64,000 bases of DNA from JAJFUE01 sp041687335. Lineage in GTDB: Bacteria; Sumerlaeota; Sumerlaeia; MVZB01. Position 1 is the first letter of the stretch. Each line of letters opens with the position of its first letter. Positions 29,605 to 38,007 of the stretch are shown piece by piece. The notes beneath the pieces are model-generated. The model had not been told where the DNA came from, made no database searches, and saw only the letters and a program-made list of their open reading frames with translations. The DNA is taken from positions 1 through 64,000 of the forward strand of contig JAWLCE010000007.1 in assembly GCA_041687335.1 (NCBI GenBank), read 5' to 3'. Position numbers and translations under genes: made by a program.

Positions 29605-30986
29605 GTGGCGACGACAGGTTGTTCAGGGTCTCCCGTCGCGGGCTGCTCAGGTACGGGGCGGCGCTGGCCGCCGGCCCGCTGCTCGCTGCGCCGTCAAGTG
29701 CCCAGTCGCCGGCGCGCCGCTTCGCCGCCGGGCCGGCCGGTGCGATGCCGCCGCGGCCCTGGGCCGAAGCGGCGCGCCGGCAATATCCCCCGGGCCGCCC
29801 CGGCGATGACTACACCCCGGTCTTCACCCCCAACGGCTGGACACTGCCGTTCGAGGTCCGCAATGGGGCAAAGGTCTTCCACCTGGTCGCCGAGCCGATC
29901 GAGCACGAGATTGTCGAGGGGCTGCGTGTCCAGCTCTGGGGCTTCAACGGGACTTTTCCGGGCCCCACGATCGAGGCGGTCGCGGGCGATCGGGTGCGGA
30001 TCTACGTGACCAACCGACTGCCGGCGCCGACTTCGGTGCACTGGCACGCGATCCTGCTGCCCTGCGGCATGGACGGAATCTCTTCAGTGACCCAGCATGC
30101 GATCAAGCAGGGTGAGACCTTTCGCTATGAGTTCATCTTCACCGAGCCCGGCTCGTTCATGTATCACTCGCATCTGGATTCGATGACGCAGGATGGCATG
30201 GGGCAAGTCGGCACAATCGTCGTCCACCCGCGCAACGCGGAGCGACGGCCCGACCGAGACTTCGCCATCATGCTTCACGAAATGTTGATCGAAGGCGGCG
30301 CCGCGCGCGCCGATCCCAACGAAATGGCCGACTTCAACATTCTGACGATGAATGGCAAGGCGTTCCCTGATACCCATCCGCTGGTGGCCCGGCTCGGCGA
30401 TTGCGTGCGCATCCGTATCGGCAATCTCTCGCAGATCGATCACCACCCCGTCCACCTGCATGGCCATCGCTTCTGGGTGACCCAGACCGACGGCGGCCCG
30501 ATACCGCCCGAGGCGCAGTGGCCCGAAACCTCCGTCCTGGTCTCAGTCGGCCAGACCCGCACCATCGAATTGACCGCCGACAACCCCGGCGACTGGCTGA
30601 TGCACTGCCACATGACCCACCACATGATGAACCAGATGGGCCACGACTTCCCCAACATGATCGGCGTTGAGCCGGGCCTGCTCGACGCCAAAATTCGCAA
30701 GCTGCTGCCCGATTACATGACGATGGGCGCTAGCGGCATGCACGACATGGCTGAGATGAACATGAAGGTGCCGCTCAACTCGGTTCCGATGAAGGGTTTG
30801 GTGGGCCAGTTCGGCCGCAGCATCCTGGGCGGCATGATGACCGTCCTGAAGGTGCGCGAGCAGCCGGTCGGCTACGCCGACCCGGGCTGGTATGACTTCC
30901 CCCCCGGAACTGTCGCGCGCCCGGCCGATCCGGGTCAGCTGGCCGCCGATGGCATTGATCCAGACCGTCCTCCGCGCCAGGTCTGA
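29601..30986 (+). CDS. Multicopper oxidase, CopA/CueO-like
   Basis: 461 residues. The N-terminus resembles a Tat signal (SRRGLLRYGAALAAGPLLA). All copper motifs are present: HWH at 147-149, YHSH at 188-191, HHPVHLHGH at 281-289 and HCHMTHHMMNQM at 335-346. These supply the trinuclear cluster and the T1 site with its Met axial ligand. A Met-rich segment follows (MGASGMHDMAEMNMKVP, about 373-389), typical of cuprous oxidases that detoxify Cu(I). Short for the three-domain type but complete. Coupled to tolC by an ATGA overlap. Fifteen bases after its stop begins remnant D of the recombinase module. Confidence 0.9.
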   Translation: MSGDDRLFRVSRRGLLRYGAALAAGPLLAAPSSAQSPARRFAAGPAGAMPPRPWAEAARRQYPPGRPGDDYTPVFTPNGWTLPFEVRNGAKVFHLVAEPIEHEIVEGLRVQLWGFNGTFPGPTIEAVAGDRVRIYVTNRLPAPTSVHWHAILLPCGMDGISSVTQHAIKQGETFRYEFIFTEPGSFMYHSHLDSMTQDGMGQVGTIVVHPRNAERRPDRDFAIMLHEMLIEGGAARADPNEMADFNILTMNGKAFPDTHPLVARLGDCVRIRIGNLSQIDHHPVHLHGHRFWVTQTDGGPIPPEAQWPETSVLVSVGQTRTIELTADNPGDWLMHCHMTHHMMNQMGHDFPNMIGVEPGLLDAKIRKLLPDYMTMGASGMHDMAEMNMKVPLNSVPMKGLVGQFGRSILGGMMTVLKVREQPVGYADPGWYDFPPGTVARPADPGQLAADGIDPDRPPRQV

Positions 30987-31000
30987 TCAACAAATAGGCA

Positions 31001-31069
31001 GCCACATCTCCCGCTGCCGCTGCCAGCTCGGCGTCACCGTCAGCGGTTGGATGTGGTGGTATTGGAGCC
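31001..31069 (-). mobile_element. Recombinase-module remnant D
   Basis: Begins gccacatctcccgctgccgc, the same left boundary as the fragments at 10117, 16371 and 19824. It matches about 67 bases of the 3' end of the small associated gene, up to TGGTGGTATTGGAGCCTG. The match ends directly at the PPK2 start codon. Confidence 0.75.
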
Positions 31070-31071
31070 TG

Positions 31072-31935
31072 ATGAAAATCGACATCACCGACTTCCGGGC
31101 GCAAGAGGGCGATCAGGTCAGCCTCGAAAAGTGGCCGACGCTGACTGAACCTCTATACAAGTCAAAAAAGCATTACAAGAAACTCCTCAAGCAGCAGGTC
31201 AAGGCTCTGCGTTCTCTGCAACGCATTCACTACGCGTCCGATCGTTATGCATTGCTGCTGATTTTCCAGGCGATGGATGCTGCCGGCAAGGACGGGGCCA
31301 TTCGCCACGTCATGTCAGGAATCAATCCGCAAGGATGTCAGGTCTTCAGTTTCCAACAACCGAGTGCCGAGGAGCTCGACCACGATTTTCTCTGGCGCAC
31401 AACCTGCCGTTTGCCGGAACGTGGACGAATCGGCATCTTCAATCGTTCCTACTACGAGGAGGTGCTGATCGTGCGGGTCCACCCCGAAATTCTGCGCACC
31501 CAGAAACTTCCCAAGATCTCGATCGCGAATCAAGCGTTCTGGGAGGAGCGCTATCGTTCCATCGTGAATCATGAAAGGCACCTTGATCAGAATGGCACGC
31601 GCATCGTCAAAATCTTTCTCCACCTGTCGAAGGACGAGCAGCGCAAGCGGTTTTTAGCACGGATCGATGAGCCGGAAAAGAACTGGAAATTCAGCATCGC
31701 GGACGTCGAGGAGCGGAAGCATTGGAATGACTATATGCGGGCTTATGAGGCCTGTCTGGCTGCCACGAGCACCGCATATGCACCCTGGCATATCGTACCC
31801 GCCGATGACAAAAAGAACGCCCGGCTGATCATTTCGCAAATCGTCCTCGATGCGCTGCAGCAACTCGACATGGGCTATCCGCAGGTTGATGATGCTCGGC
31901 GTAAGGAATTGCAAGCCATCCGCAAGCAACTCTGA
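31072..31935 (+). CDS. ppk2: Polyphosphate kinase 2 family phosphotransferase
   Basis: 287 residues from the ATG at 31072; the open frame extends left to 30892 only through remnant D. Walker A-like loop FQAMDAAGKDGAIRHVM, lid/substrate region QQPSAEELDHDFLWR, Walker B-like GIFNRSYYEEVLIVRVHPE, then NWKFSIADVEERKHWNDYM. These mark a PPK2 polyphosphate:nucleotide phosphotransferase, which makes ADP/ATP from polyphosphate and AMP/ADP. Polyphosphate chelates metals and its turnover is tied to metal tolerance, so a place behind a multicopper oxidase is sensible but not proof of shared function. The GGAG ribosome site sits four bases before the ATG, inside the end of remnant D. Confidence 0.9.
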   Translation: MKIDITDFRAQEGDQVSLEKWPTLTEPLYKSKKHYKKLLKQQVKALRSLQRIHYASDRYALLLIFQAMDAAGKDGAIRHVMSGINPQGCQVFSFQQPSAEELDHDFLWRTTCRLPERGRIGIFNRSYYEEVLIVRVHPEILRTQKLPKISIANQAFWEERYRSIVNHERHLDQNGTRIVKIFLHLSKDEQRKRFLARIDEPEKNWKFSIADVEERKHWNDYMRAYEACLAATSTAYAPWHIVPADDKKNARLIISQIVLDALQQLDMGYPQVDDARRKELQAIRKQL

Positions 31936-31963
31936 ATCAGAGGCTGCGCTGTGCAGCTGGGTG

Positions 31964-32491
31964 TCAACCAGGGCCATCATTCTCAACATGTATCAACTCA
32001 TCAGGTGGATAGCCATGCTCCAATTGTGCTAACAGCTTGATGTTGCGGCGCCCCCTGCACGTGACGTGTTCAATGTCTTTCGAACCCGAGTACATGTGCG
32101 TGAACAGCCGCGCCCCTCCGAACTGTTGCACCTGATCGGCAAGAGCATCCAGAAAGGCGCGTTCGATTTCCCGCCTCGGCTGCCGGCTCCGGGCCACACT
32201 CTCCTCGTGCGCTCGGATCACCCGCCCAATCTTTGCTTTCGACCACCCCATTTTCCTATAACGAGAGCTACGCCGCTCCAACTCTGGCGACTCGCTTTCG
32301 GCTTGAAGTCTGTAGAGGTCACAAGAACATCCATTATGGGTAACATCAAACAAGACATCGGTGGGCGGAAACATCTTCACCACATGTGGGTTGCACGCTC
32401 GCTTGACTGAAAGGCCACCGCGTCGCCGATTGAGATCCTCAAGCCCACCTGCGCCCTCAGATGAAACTCCAATCATTATAAACCAACACAT
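31964..32491 (-). CDS. Conserved hypothetical protein (CWFI start, CSCDL motif)
   Basis: About 175 residues from the ATG at 32491 (MCWFIMIGVSS); the frame upstream of it has no support. Features: LFDVTHNGCSCDLYR with two close Cys, a charged central helix with GWSKAKIGRVIRAHEE, and a C-terminus with FGGARLFTHMYSG and HGYPPDELIHVEN. No signal peptide or membrane segment, so cytoplasmic. I do not recognise a named family; the conserved-looking Cys pair and Trp/Phe start suggest a real family of small proteins. It follows the WapI-like immunity gene in the same direction with 86 bases between. Confidence 0.5.
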   Translation of the reverse strand: MCWFIMIGVSSEGAGGLEDLNRRRGGLSVKRACNPHVVKMFPPTDVLFDVTHNGCSCDLYRLQAESESPELERRSSRYRKMGWSKAKIGRVIRAHEESVARSRQPRREIERAFLDALADQVQQFGGARLFTHMYSGSKDIEHVTCRGRRNIKLLAQLEHGYPPDELIHVENDGPG

Positions 32492-32577
32492 CGTGCTGAC
32501 CTCGACCCAACCCATGGATGAACTTGCTGATTCAGGCCTTCTTCTCTGAATACATGTGCGGTGTTTCAATGTCAGTT

Positions 32578-33075
32578 CTACAGCCCGCGAATCGGATATT
32601 CCTGCACGATCTTTAAGCAAGCTCGAATAATATCCGGCAGGTAGCTCTGGTCAATTTCAAAAACGAATCTGTGTTCCTGCGACAAATGGTCTGGGGTGAT
32701 CTCAACATGCGCACTGACGTGACCAAGATTATCGGTTGGCTCCAGTGTTACTCTGAGTTCAGGCTCCAAAGGCTCCATGGCTACAGGCTCTTTGTTTCCA
32801 CTGAGCATCGCTGCGCACTTTTCGCCGAAGTACGCGATGTCTGTGACCATGAGAATTGCACCTTGCGCCCAAACACTTGCTCTTTGAGCGCCGCAGTGGG
32901 CAGTCACACGAAGCCAGTTGCCATCATAATAAGACTTCGAATCGGGAAATTGGCGCCCATGAACCCAAAGCTGAAAACCAACGATCTTCAGGTCGGGCTC
33001 ACCGAGGTTTGTGGGTAACAAATTATGGCTCATGGTTCCATGCATTTTTACAGCCGACTGCCCCTGCCCCGACAT
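32578..33075 (-). CDS. WapI-family immunity protein-like
   Basis: About 165 residues from the ATG at 33075 (GGAGG close upstream); the longer frame to 33294 is rejected. Pattern: LKIVGFQLWVHGRQFPDS, YYDGNWLRVTAHC, then EPELRVTLEP, VEITPDHLSQEHRFVFEID and QSYLPDIIRACLKIVQEYP. I associate this with WapI-family immunity proteins, which protect bacteria from a cognate polymorphic toxin tip. No toxin gene lies next to it, so it would be an orphan immunity gene. Family assignment is from memory of the conserved C-terminal motif and is moderate. Confidence 0.5.
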   Translation of the reverse strand: MSGQGQSAVKMHGTMSHNLLPTNLGEPDLKIVGFQLWVHGRQFPDSKSYYDGNWLRVTAHCGAQRASVWAQGAILMVTDIAYFGEKCAAMLSGNKEPVAMEPLEPELRVTLEPTDNLGHVSAHVEITPDHLSQEHRFVFEIDQSYLPDIIRACLKIVQEYPIRGL

Positions 33076-33224
33076 TTTTCCCTCCTCACGGTATGTAACC
33101 AGTGGAGGCCCGGCGCTGGGTCGTGCTGTCGCCTCGTGGGAACAACCGAGAGGAAAGCAGATGCAACGTAGCATGGACAAATTGCACGCACAAACGTAAA
33201 AGGGTTTTCTACGCAAGGCCGAAG

Positions 33225-36200
33225 TTAGTCGGCGTTGACGGGAATTCCCTCCACGTTCGGCCAGACCGCAGGCCGGCTGTCGCGGCGGGTGCAAATCACG
33301 TAAAGGATCGGCAGGACGAAGAGCGTCAGGATCGTCGAGGTGACGACGCCGCCGACGACCACCGTGGCCAACGGTCGTTGCACTTCGGCGCCGACGCCGG
33401 TTGAGATCGCCATCGGCAGGAAGCCAACGGCATCGGTGATCGCGGTGGCCAGCACCGGCCGCAGCCGTTGGCGGGCAGCGTTCATCACGGCATCCTTGAG
33501 CGCCTGCCGTTCCTCGAGGAAACTCCGGATGGCGACCACCATGATCTGGCCGTTGAGCACGGCAATGCCCGACAGCGCGATGAAGCCGACGGCCGCGCTG
33601 ACGCTGAAGGGGATGTCACGCAGCCAGAGGGCATAGACGCCGCCGATGAGCGCGAACGGAATCCCCGTGTAGATCAGCAGCACGTCACGCAAACTCTTCA
33701 TGCTGAAGAATAGCAGCAGAAAGATCAACGCAAGCGTAGCCGGCACGACAAGCATCAGCCTCTGCTGTGCCCGCTGCAGGTTTTCAAACTGTCCGCCCCA
33801 TTCGATGAGATAACCTTCAGGCAGTTCCACCTCGCGCTCGATCCGCTCGCGGGCCTCATTCACGAATGAGATGACGTCGCGGCCGGCGATGTTGCACTGG
33901 ATCTTGATCAGCCGCCGGCCCCACTCACGGTTGATCGTGGCGGCGCCTTCGATCTCGTCGACCGCGGCCAGCGTCCGCAGCGTCAGCCGCTGGCCTGTAT
34001 CGGTGGGGATGATGGTATCCGCCAGCACCTCCGGGTCGCGCCGATGCTCGTCGGGCAGGCGCACCACCAGGTCGAAATTGCGCTGGCCCTCGAAGATCGA
34101 GCCGACCGTGCGCCCGCCGACGGCCTCGACAAAATCGAGCACCTGCTGGGCCGGGATACCGAGGCGAGCGAGCGCCTGCTGGTCCACCCGCACCTGAAGC
34201 ATTGGCTGTCCGGTCAGCTGGTCCACGGCGATGTCGGAAGCGCCCGGAATCTGGAGCAGCACGCGCTGGATGTCGTCGCTGATGCGCACCAGCTCATCGA
34301 AATCGTCGCCGTAGAGCTTGATTCCCAGGTCGGATCGTATGCCGGAAATCAGCTCATTGAGCCGCAACTCAATCGGCTGGCTCTGGACCATGTTGAGGCC
34401 CGGCAGGTCCTCAAGCTCATGCTGAAGGGCCGCGGCAAGTTCGGCCTGGGTCCTGGCGCGCGTCCACTGCTCGCGCGGGTTGAGAGAAAGGAAAATATCG
34501 GTCAACTCGGTTCCCATCGGATCGGTGGCGACCTCGGCCGTGCCGACCCTGCTCCAGACGTGGCGCACCTCGTCGGGGAAACGCTCCTGAATGAATTGTT
34601 CGATGCGGGTGTTGTAGGCGGTCGATTCATCGATCGATATTCCCGCGAGCCGGATCGTATTGATGACCAGCGCGCCCTCGCTCAGGCGCGGGATGAATTC
34701 ACCGCCGAGCCGCGTCGCCTGCCAGCCCGTCAGCGCCAGCAACCCCGCGACCGCCAGCAGCACCAGCCAGCGCAGCCGCATCGCGCCGGCCAGGGCGAAG
34801 CCATAGGCGCCCGTTAACGCGCGCCCGATGGGGCCTTCCCGATGTCCAACGCGGCGCGGCAGGAAGTAGTAACCGAGCACCGGCGAAAGCGTGAGCGCGA
34901 TCAGCAGCGCGCCGGCCAGGGCGAAAATAAACGTCCATGCCATCGGCTTGAACATCTTGCCCTCGATTCCCTCGAGCGTGAGGACCGGAAGGAAGACCAC
35001 TGCGATAATGCCGATGCCGAAGGCGATCGGACGCGCCACCTGACGGCTTGACTTGGCGATTGTTTCGAACCTCTCGGCGGGGGTCAGCTTGCGCCCCAGT
35101 TGGCGCGAGCGGTGCGCCAGGTTGCGCAGGTTCGACTCGGTCATCACCACCGAGCCGTCGATGATGATCCCGAAGTCGATCGCACCCAGGCTGAGCAGGC
35201 TGGCGGCGATGGCGAACTCATACATGCCAAGGATCGCCATCAGCATCGCCAGCGGAATCACGATCGCCACCAGCAGGCTGGCGCGCAAGTTGCCCAGCAG
35301 CAGGAAGAGCACCAGCACGACGAGAACGGCGCCGGCGATCAGATTGTGGCGCACCGTGCCGATGACCGCCCCCGTCAACTCAGTGCGGTCATAAACCGTC
35401 TCGACAATAACGTCTGCGGGCAGGGAGCTGCGGACCACATCCAGCCGCGCCTTGAGGTCTTCCGTAATAATTCGCGAATTTTCACCCATCAGCATGAAGG
35501 CCAGGCCCAGCACGACCTCGCCGCGGCCGTCGGCCGTCACTGCACCGCGCCGTATCTCGTGGTCGATCCTGACCTGTTCGGCGATGTCGCGAATATGCAC
35601 CGGTCGCCCGCCGTACGAGGCCACAACGATGTTCTCGATCTGCTCAATGCTCGCTACCCGGCCGATGCCATGGATCATCTGTGAGACGCCACCGGCGGTG
35701 ATCAGCCCGCCGCCGACATTGCGATTGTTCTGCTCCAGCGCCTCGAAGACCGCGCCCAGCGTCAGGTCATACTTGAGCAGCGCCATTGGCGAAACAACCA
35801 CATGATATTGCCGGACCTCGCCACCCCAGGCATTGACCTCCGCAACGCCCGACACCTTGCGCAATTCGGGCTTGATCATCCAGTCGTGGATCGTCCGAAG
35901 TTCCTCAAGCGTCCGGTTTGGGTCATTGGACCGGACGACGTAGTGCAGGACCTCGCCCAGCCCCGTTGCAATCGGCCCCAATTGAGGGCGTTCGATTTCC
36001 CCGGGCAGCTCGACGGCGTTGACCCGCTCGAACACATATTGGCGTGCTTCGGTGATTTTGGTCGCATCACTGAACGTCGCAACAACCTGCGAAAAGCCGA
36101 ACTTTGAAATCGACCGCACCCCCGTCAGTCCCGGCAGGCCACCGATCGAGAGCTCGATCGGCATCGTGATCTGCTGTTCAATCTCCTCGGGGCTGAGTGC

Positions 36201-36362
36201 CGGCGCGACCGTATTGATCTGCACCTGCACCGGCGTTGTGTCAGGAAAGGCATCGACGGGAAGCTGGCTCAGCCGCCAGAACCCAAGCAGGCTGGCCATG
36301 ACGAACAGCAACACGATCAGCAGGCGGTTGCCAAGCGAGAAATCAATCAGTCGGGCAAGCAT
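33225..36362 (-). CDS. czcA: Heavy-metal RND efflux pump, CzcA family
   Basis: 1045 residues, full length. Inner-membrane proton antiporter that moves divalent metals from cytoplasm or periplasm through the tripartite complex. The fourth membrane helix has AIDFGIIIDGSVVMTE with Asp396 and Asp402. This equals the D-x-G-x(3)-D pattern of CzcA (Zn, Co, Cd type) rather than the CusA copper type. Both porter halves and all twelve helices are recognisable (PVDAFPDTTPVQVQINT at the start, SISKFGFSQV, GFIALSGIAVLNGQIMV, LPILYVICTRRD at the end). It is the last gene of czcCBA, 33 bases after czcB. Confidence 0.93.
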   Translation of the reverse strand: MLARLIDFSLGNRLLIVLLFVMASLLGFWRLSQLPVDAFPDTTPVQVQINTVAPALSPEEIEQQITMPIELSIGGLPGLTGVRSISKFGFSQVVATFSDATKITEARQYVFERVNAVELPGEIERPQLGPIATGLGEVLHYVVRSNDPNRTLEELRTIHDWMIKPELRKVSGVAEVNAWGGEVRQYHVVVSPMALLKYDLTLGAVFEALEQNNRNVGGGLITAGGVSQMIHGIGRVASIEQIENIVVASYGGRPVHIRDIAEQVRIDHEIRRGAVTADGRGEVVLGLAFMLMGENSRIITEDLKARLDVVRSSLPADVIVETVYDRTELTGAVIGTVRHNLIAGAVLVVLVLFLLLGNLRASLLVAIVIPLAMLMAILGMYEFAIAASLLSLGAIDFGIIIDGSVVMTESNLRNLAHRSRQLGRKLTPAERFETIAKSSRQVARPIAFGIGIIAVVFLPVLTLEGIEGKMFKPMAWTFIFALAGALLIALTLSPVLGYYFLPRRVGHREGPIGRALTGAYGFALAGAMRLRWLVLLAVAGLLALTGWQATRLGGEFIPRLSEGALVINTIRLAGISIDESTAYNTRIEQFIQERFPDEVRHVWSRVGTAEVATDPMGTELTDIFLSLNPREQWTRARTQAELAAALQHELEDLPGLNMVQSQPIELRLNELISGIRSDLGIKLYGDDFDELVRISDDIQRVLLQIPGASDIAVDQLTGQPMLQVRVDQQALARLGIPAQQVLDFVEAVGGRTVGSIFEGQRNFDLVVRLPDEHRRDPEVLADTIIPTDTGQRLTLRTLAAVDEIEGAATINREWGRRLIKIQCNIAGRDVISFVNEARERIEREVELPEGYLIEWGGQFENLQRAQQRLMLVVPATLALIFLLLFFSMKSLRDVLLIYTGIPFALIGGVYALWLRDIPFSVSAAVGFIALSGIAVLNGQIMVVAIRSFLEERQALKDAVMNAARQRLRPVLATAITDAVGFLPMAISTGVGAEVQRPLATVVVGGVVTSTILTLFVLPILYVICTRRDSRPAVWPNVEGIPVNAD

Positions 36363-36395
36363 GGAGCGCTCCTGTAGATGAATCCAACGCCGGCA

Positions 36396-37985
36396 TCAGT
36401 GGTCTGCGCAGCCCGCACCGAGGCGTGACTTGAGAAACTCGGACATCACCACGAACGCCCCGGCCATCACCACCGGCTCATCGGCCGCGAGCCCCGACAT
36501 CACTTCGACAGTTTCTCCATTGGCGGTGCCCAGTTCCACGCGCCGCAGCGCGAAGAGGTCGGCTTCGGCCGGCACGATCACGAAGCTCGCCTGTTCGTGG
36601 CGCTGCACCGCCTCGCGTGGCACCACCACGGCCGGCTTGGCCTCGCCAATCAGGATGCGTGCTTCACCGAACAACCCACTCGCAAGTTTTTCCGCCCCAG
36701 CCTCAACCAGCGCCCGTGCGCGGATCATGCGGCTGCGCGGATCAATCGAGGTATCGAGCCAAGTGATCCGGCCGGTGATGGCGACGCCCGGAATCTCATC
36801 AAACTTTGCTTCAATAAACTGGCCGACATTCACCTGGCCGAGGTGGTGCGACGGCAGCGACAATTCCAGCCAGCGGGTTTTCAGATCAGACACCGTGAAC
36901 AGTGCCTGGCCGGGTTCCACGGCTTCACCGACGACGGCCGTTCTTTCTATCAGCGTGCCGCCGAAGGGAGCGCGGATCGATAACAGGGCCGAAGCATCGT
37001 GCGTTCGCTCAATCTCGCTGATCTCACCGTTGGCCATGCCAAAATTGAGCAATTGCTGGCGCGCATTCGCCACCGCCAATTGGGCCATTCGGTTGGCGGC
37101 CTCGGCCGCCAGCAGGTTCTTTTGCGCCCCGAGGTTCCGCTCCGCAAGCCGCTTCTCGCGCTCGTGGTTCTGACGTTGGTTGTCGCGCTCGACCAGCGCC
37201 GTCAGATAAGCGCTCTTGGCGTCTGCCACCGCGCTCGAGTGGATCTCAATCAGCACGTCGCCGGCCGCCACCCGCTCCCCTTGCTCGCGGTGAACCTTTT
37301 GAATCACGCCCGCAGCCAGGGGGGTCACCCGCGCCAGCGTGTCCTGGTTATACTGCACTTCGCAAAGCGCGTGAATTCCCGAAGCTATCGTTGCCGAACC
37401 CGCCCGTCCGACGCGCACTCCGGCCTTGTCCGCCGCGGCGGCAGAAGGGAATCGAACCATGATGCTGGCTCCCGGCTCGAGCCCGGCCGCCAGTTGTGGC
37501 TGGCAGATGGCGCACGAACTCTCCGGCAAGCGGTGTTCATTGCAGTAGAGGCCAGCCAGTCCGGCGGCGGACACGTGGCCATGATCATGGTCATGGTCGG
37601 CGTGCTGCGCGTCGGCAGCATCCGATGATTTCGGCTCGGGATGGCAGAGAAAGCATTCGTCCTCGTAAAGGAAATGCTCCGCGCAATACTCACGGGCCTT
37701 GTCCTCCAGTTCCGGATGGCACAGCCAGCAGCGGTCTTCGTAGCGCCCATGCTCCCGGCACCACAGCCGCCCCTCATCCCGCTGTGCCGGATCGCAGATG
37801 AAGCAGGTTTTACCCGGGTCGGCATGGCTATGTCCTGCTGGCAGGGCGGCAATGGCTGCCGCGGCATGGGCGTGTCCCGCATGCGGATCGGCACGGGCGA
37901 CATCATGGCGATCACAGCCGCCGGTCAGCAGCCCCGCGAATAAAAAAGGGTAGGCCATCCATAATTTCACACAAGCATGGCTCAT
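36396..37985 (-). CDS. czcB: CzcB-like membrane-fusion lipoprotein with N-terminal Cys/His modules
   Basis: About 529 residues from the ATG at 37985 (GGGAG nine bases upstream). A likely lipobox Cys24 (LLTGGC) ends the signal. Residues 30-165 are unusual. His-rich runs (HAGHAHAAAA, HADHDHDHGH) alternate with Cys modules: C61-x2-C64, then three repeats of C-x2-H-x6-C-x2-C (76-89, 101-114, 148-161; for example CREHGRYEDRCWLC). The fusion-protein core follows: beta-barrel and lipoyl halves (VTPLAAGVIQKVHREQGERV, RAPFGGTLIERTAVVGEAVE), coiled-coil hairpin between, and LASGLFGEARILIG. It links czcC and czcA. The Cys/His repeats probably capture Zn, Co or Cd in the periplasm. Confidence 0.9.
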   Translation of the reverse strand: MSHACVKLWMAYPFLFAGLLTGGCDRHDVARADPHAGHAHAAAAIAALPAGHSHADPGKTCFICDPAQRDEGRLWCREHGRYEDRCWLCHPELEDKAREYCAEHFLYEDECFLCHPEPKSSDAADAQHADHDHDHGHVSAAGLAGLYCNEHRLPESSCAICQPQLAAGLEPGASIMVRFPSAAAADKAGVRVGRAGSATIASGIHALCEVQYNQDTLARVTPLAAGVIQKVHREQGERVAAGDVLIEIHSSAVADAKSAYLTALVERDNQRQNHEREKRLAERNLGAQKNLLAAEAANRMAQLAVANARQQLLNFGMANGEISEIERTHDASALLSIRAPFGGTLIERTAVVGEAVEPGQALFTVSDLKTRWLELSLPSHHLGQVNVGQFIEAKFDEIPGVAITGRITWLDTSIDPRSRMIRARALVEAGAEKLASGLFGEARILIGEAKPAVVVPREAVQRHEQASFVIVPAEADLFALRRVELGTANGETVEVMSGLAADEPVVMAGAFVVMSEFLKSRLGAGCADH

Positions 37986-38007
37986 CTTTCGAGTCTCCCT
38001 CTTCCCA

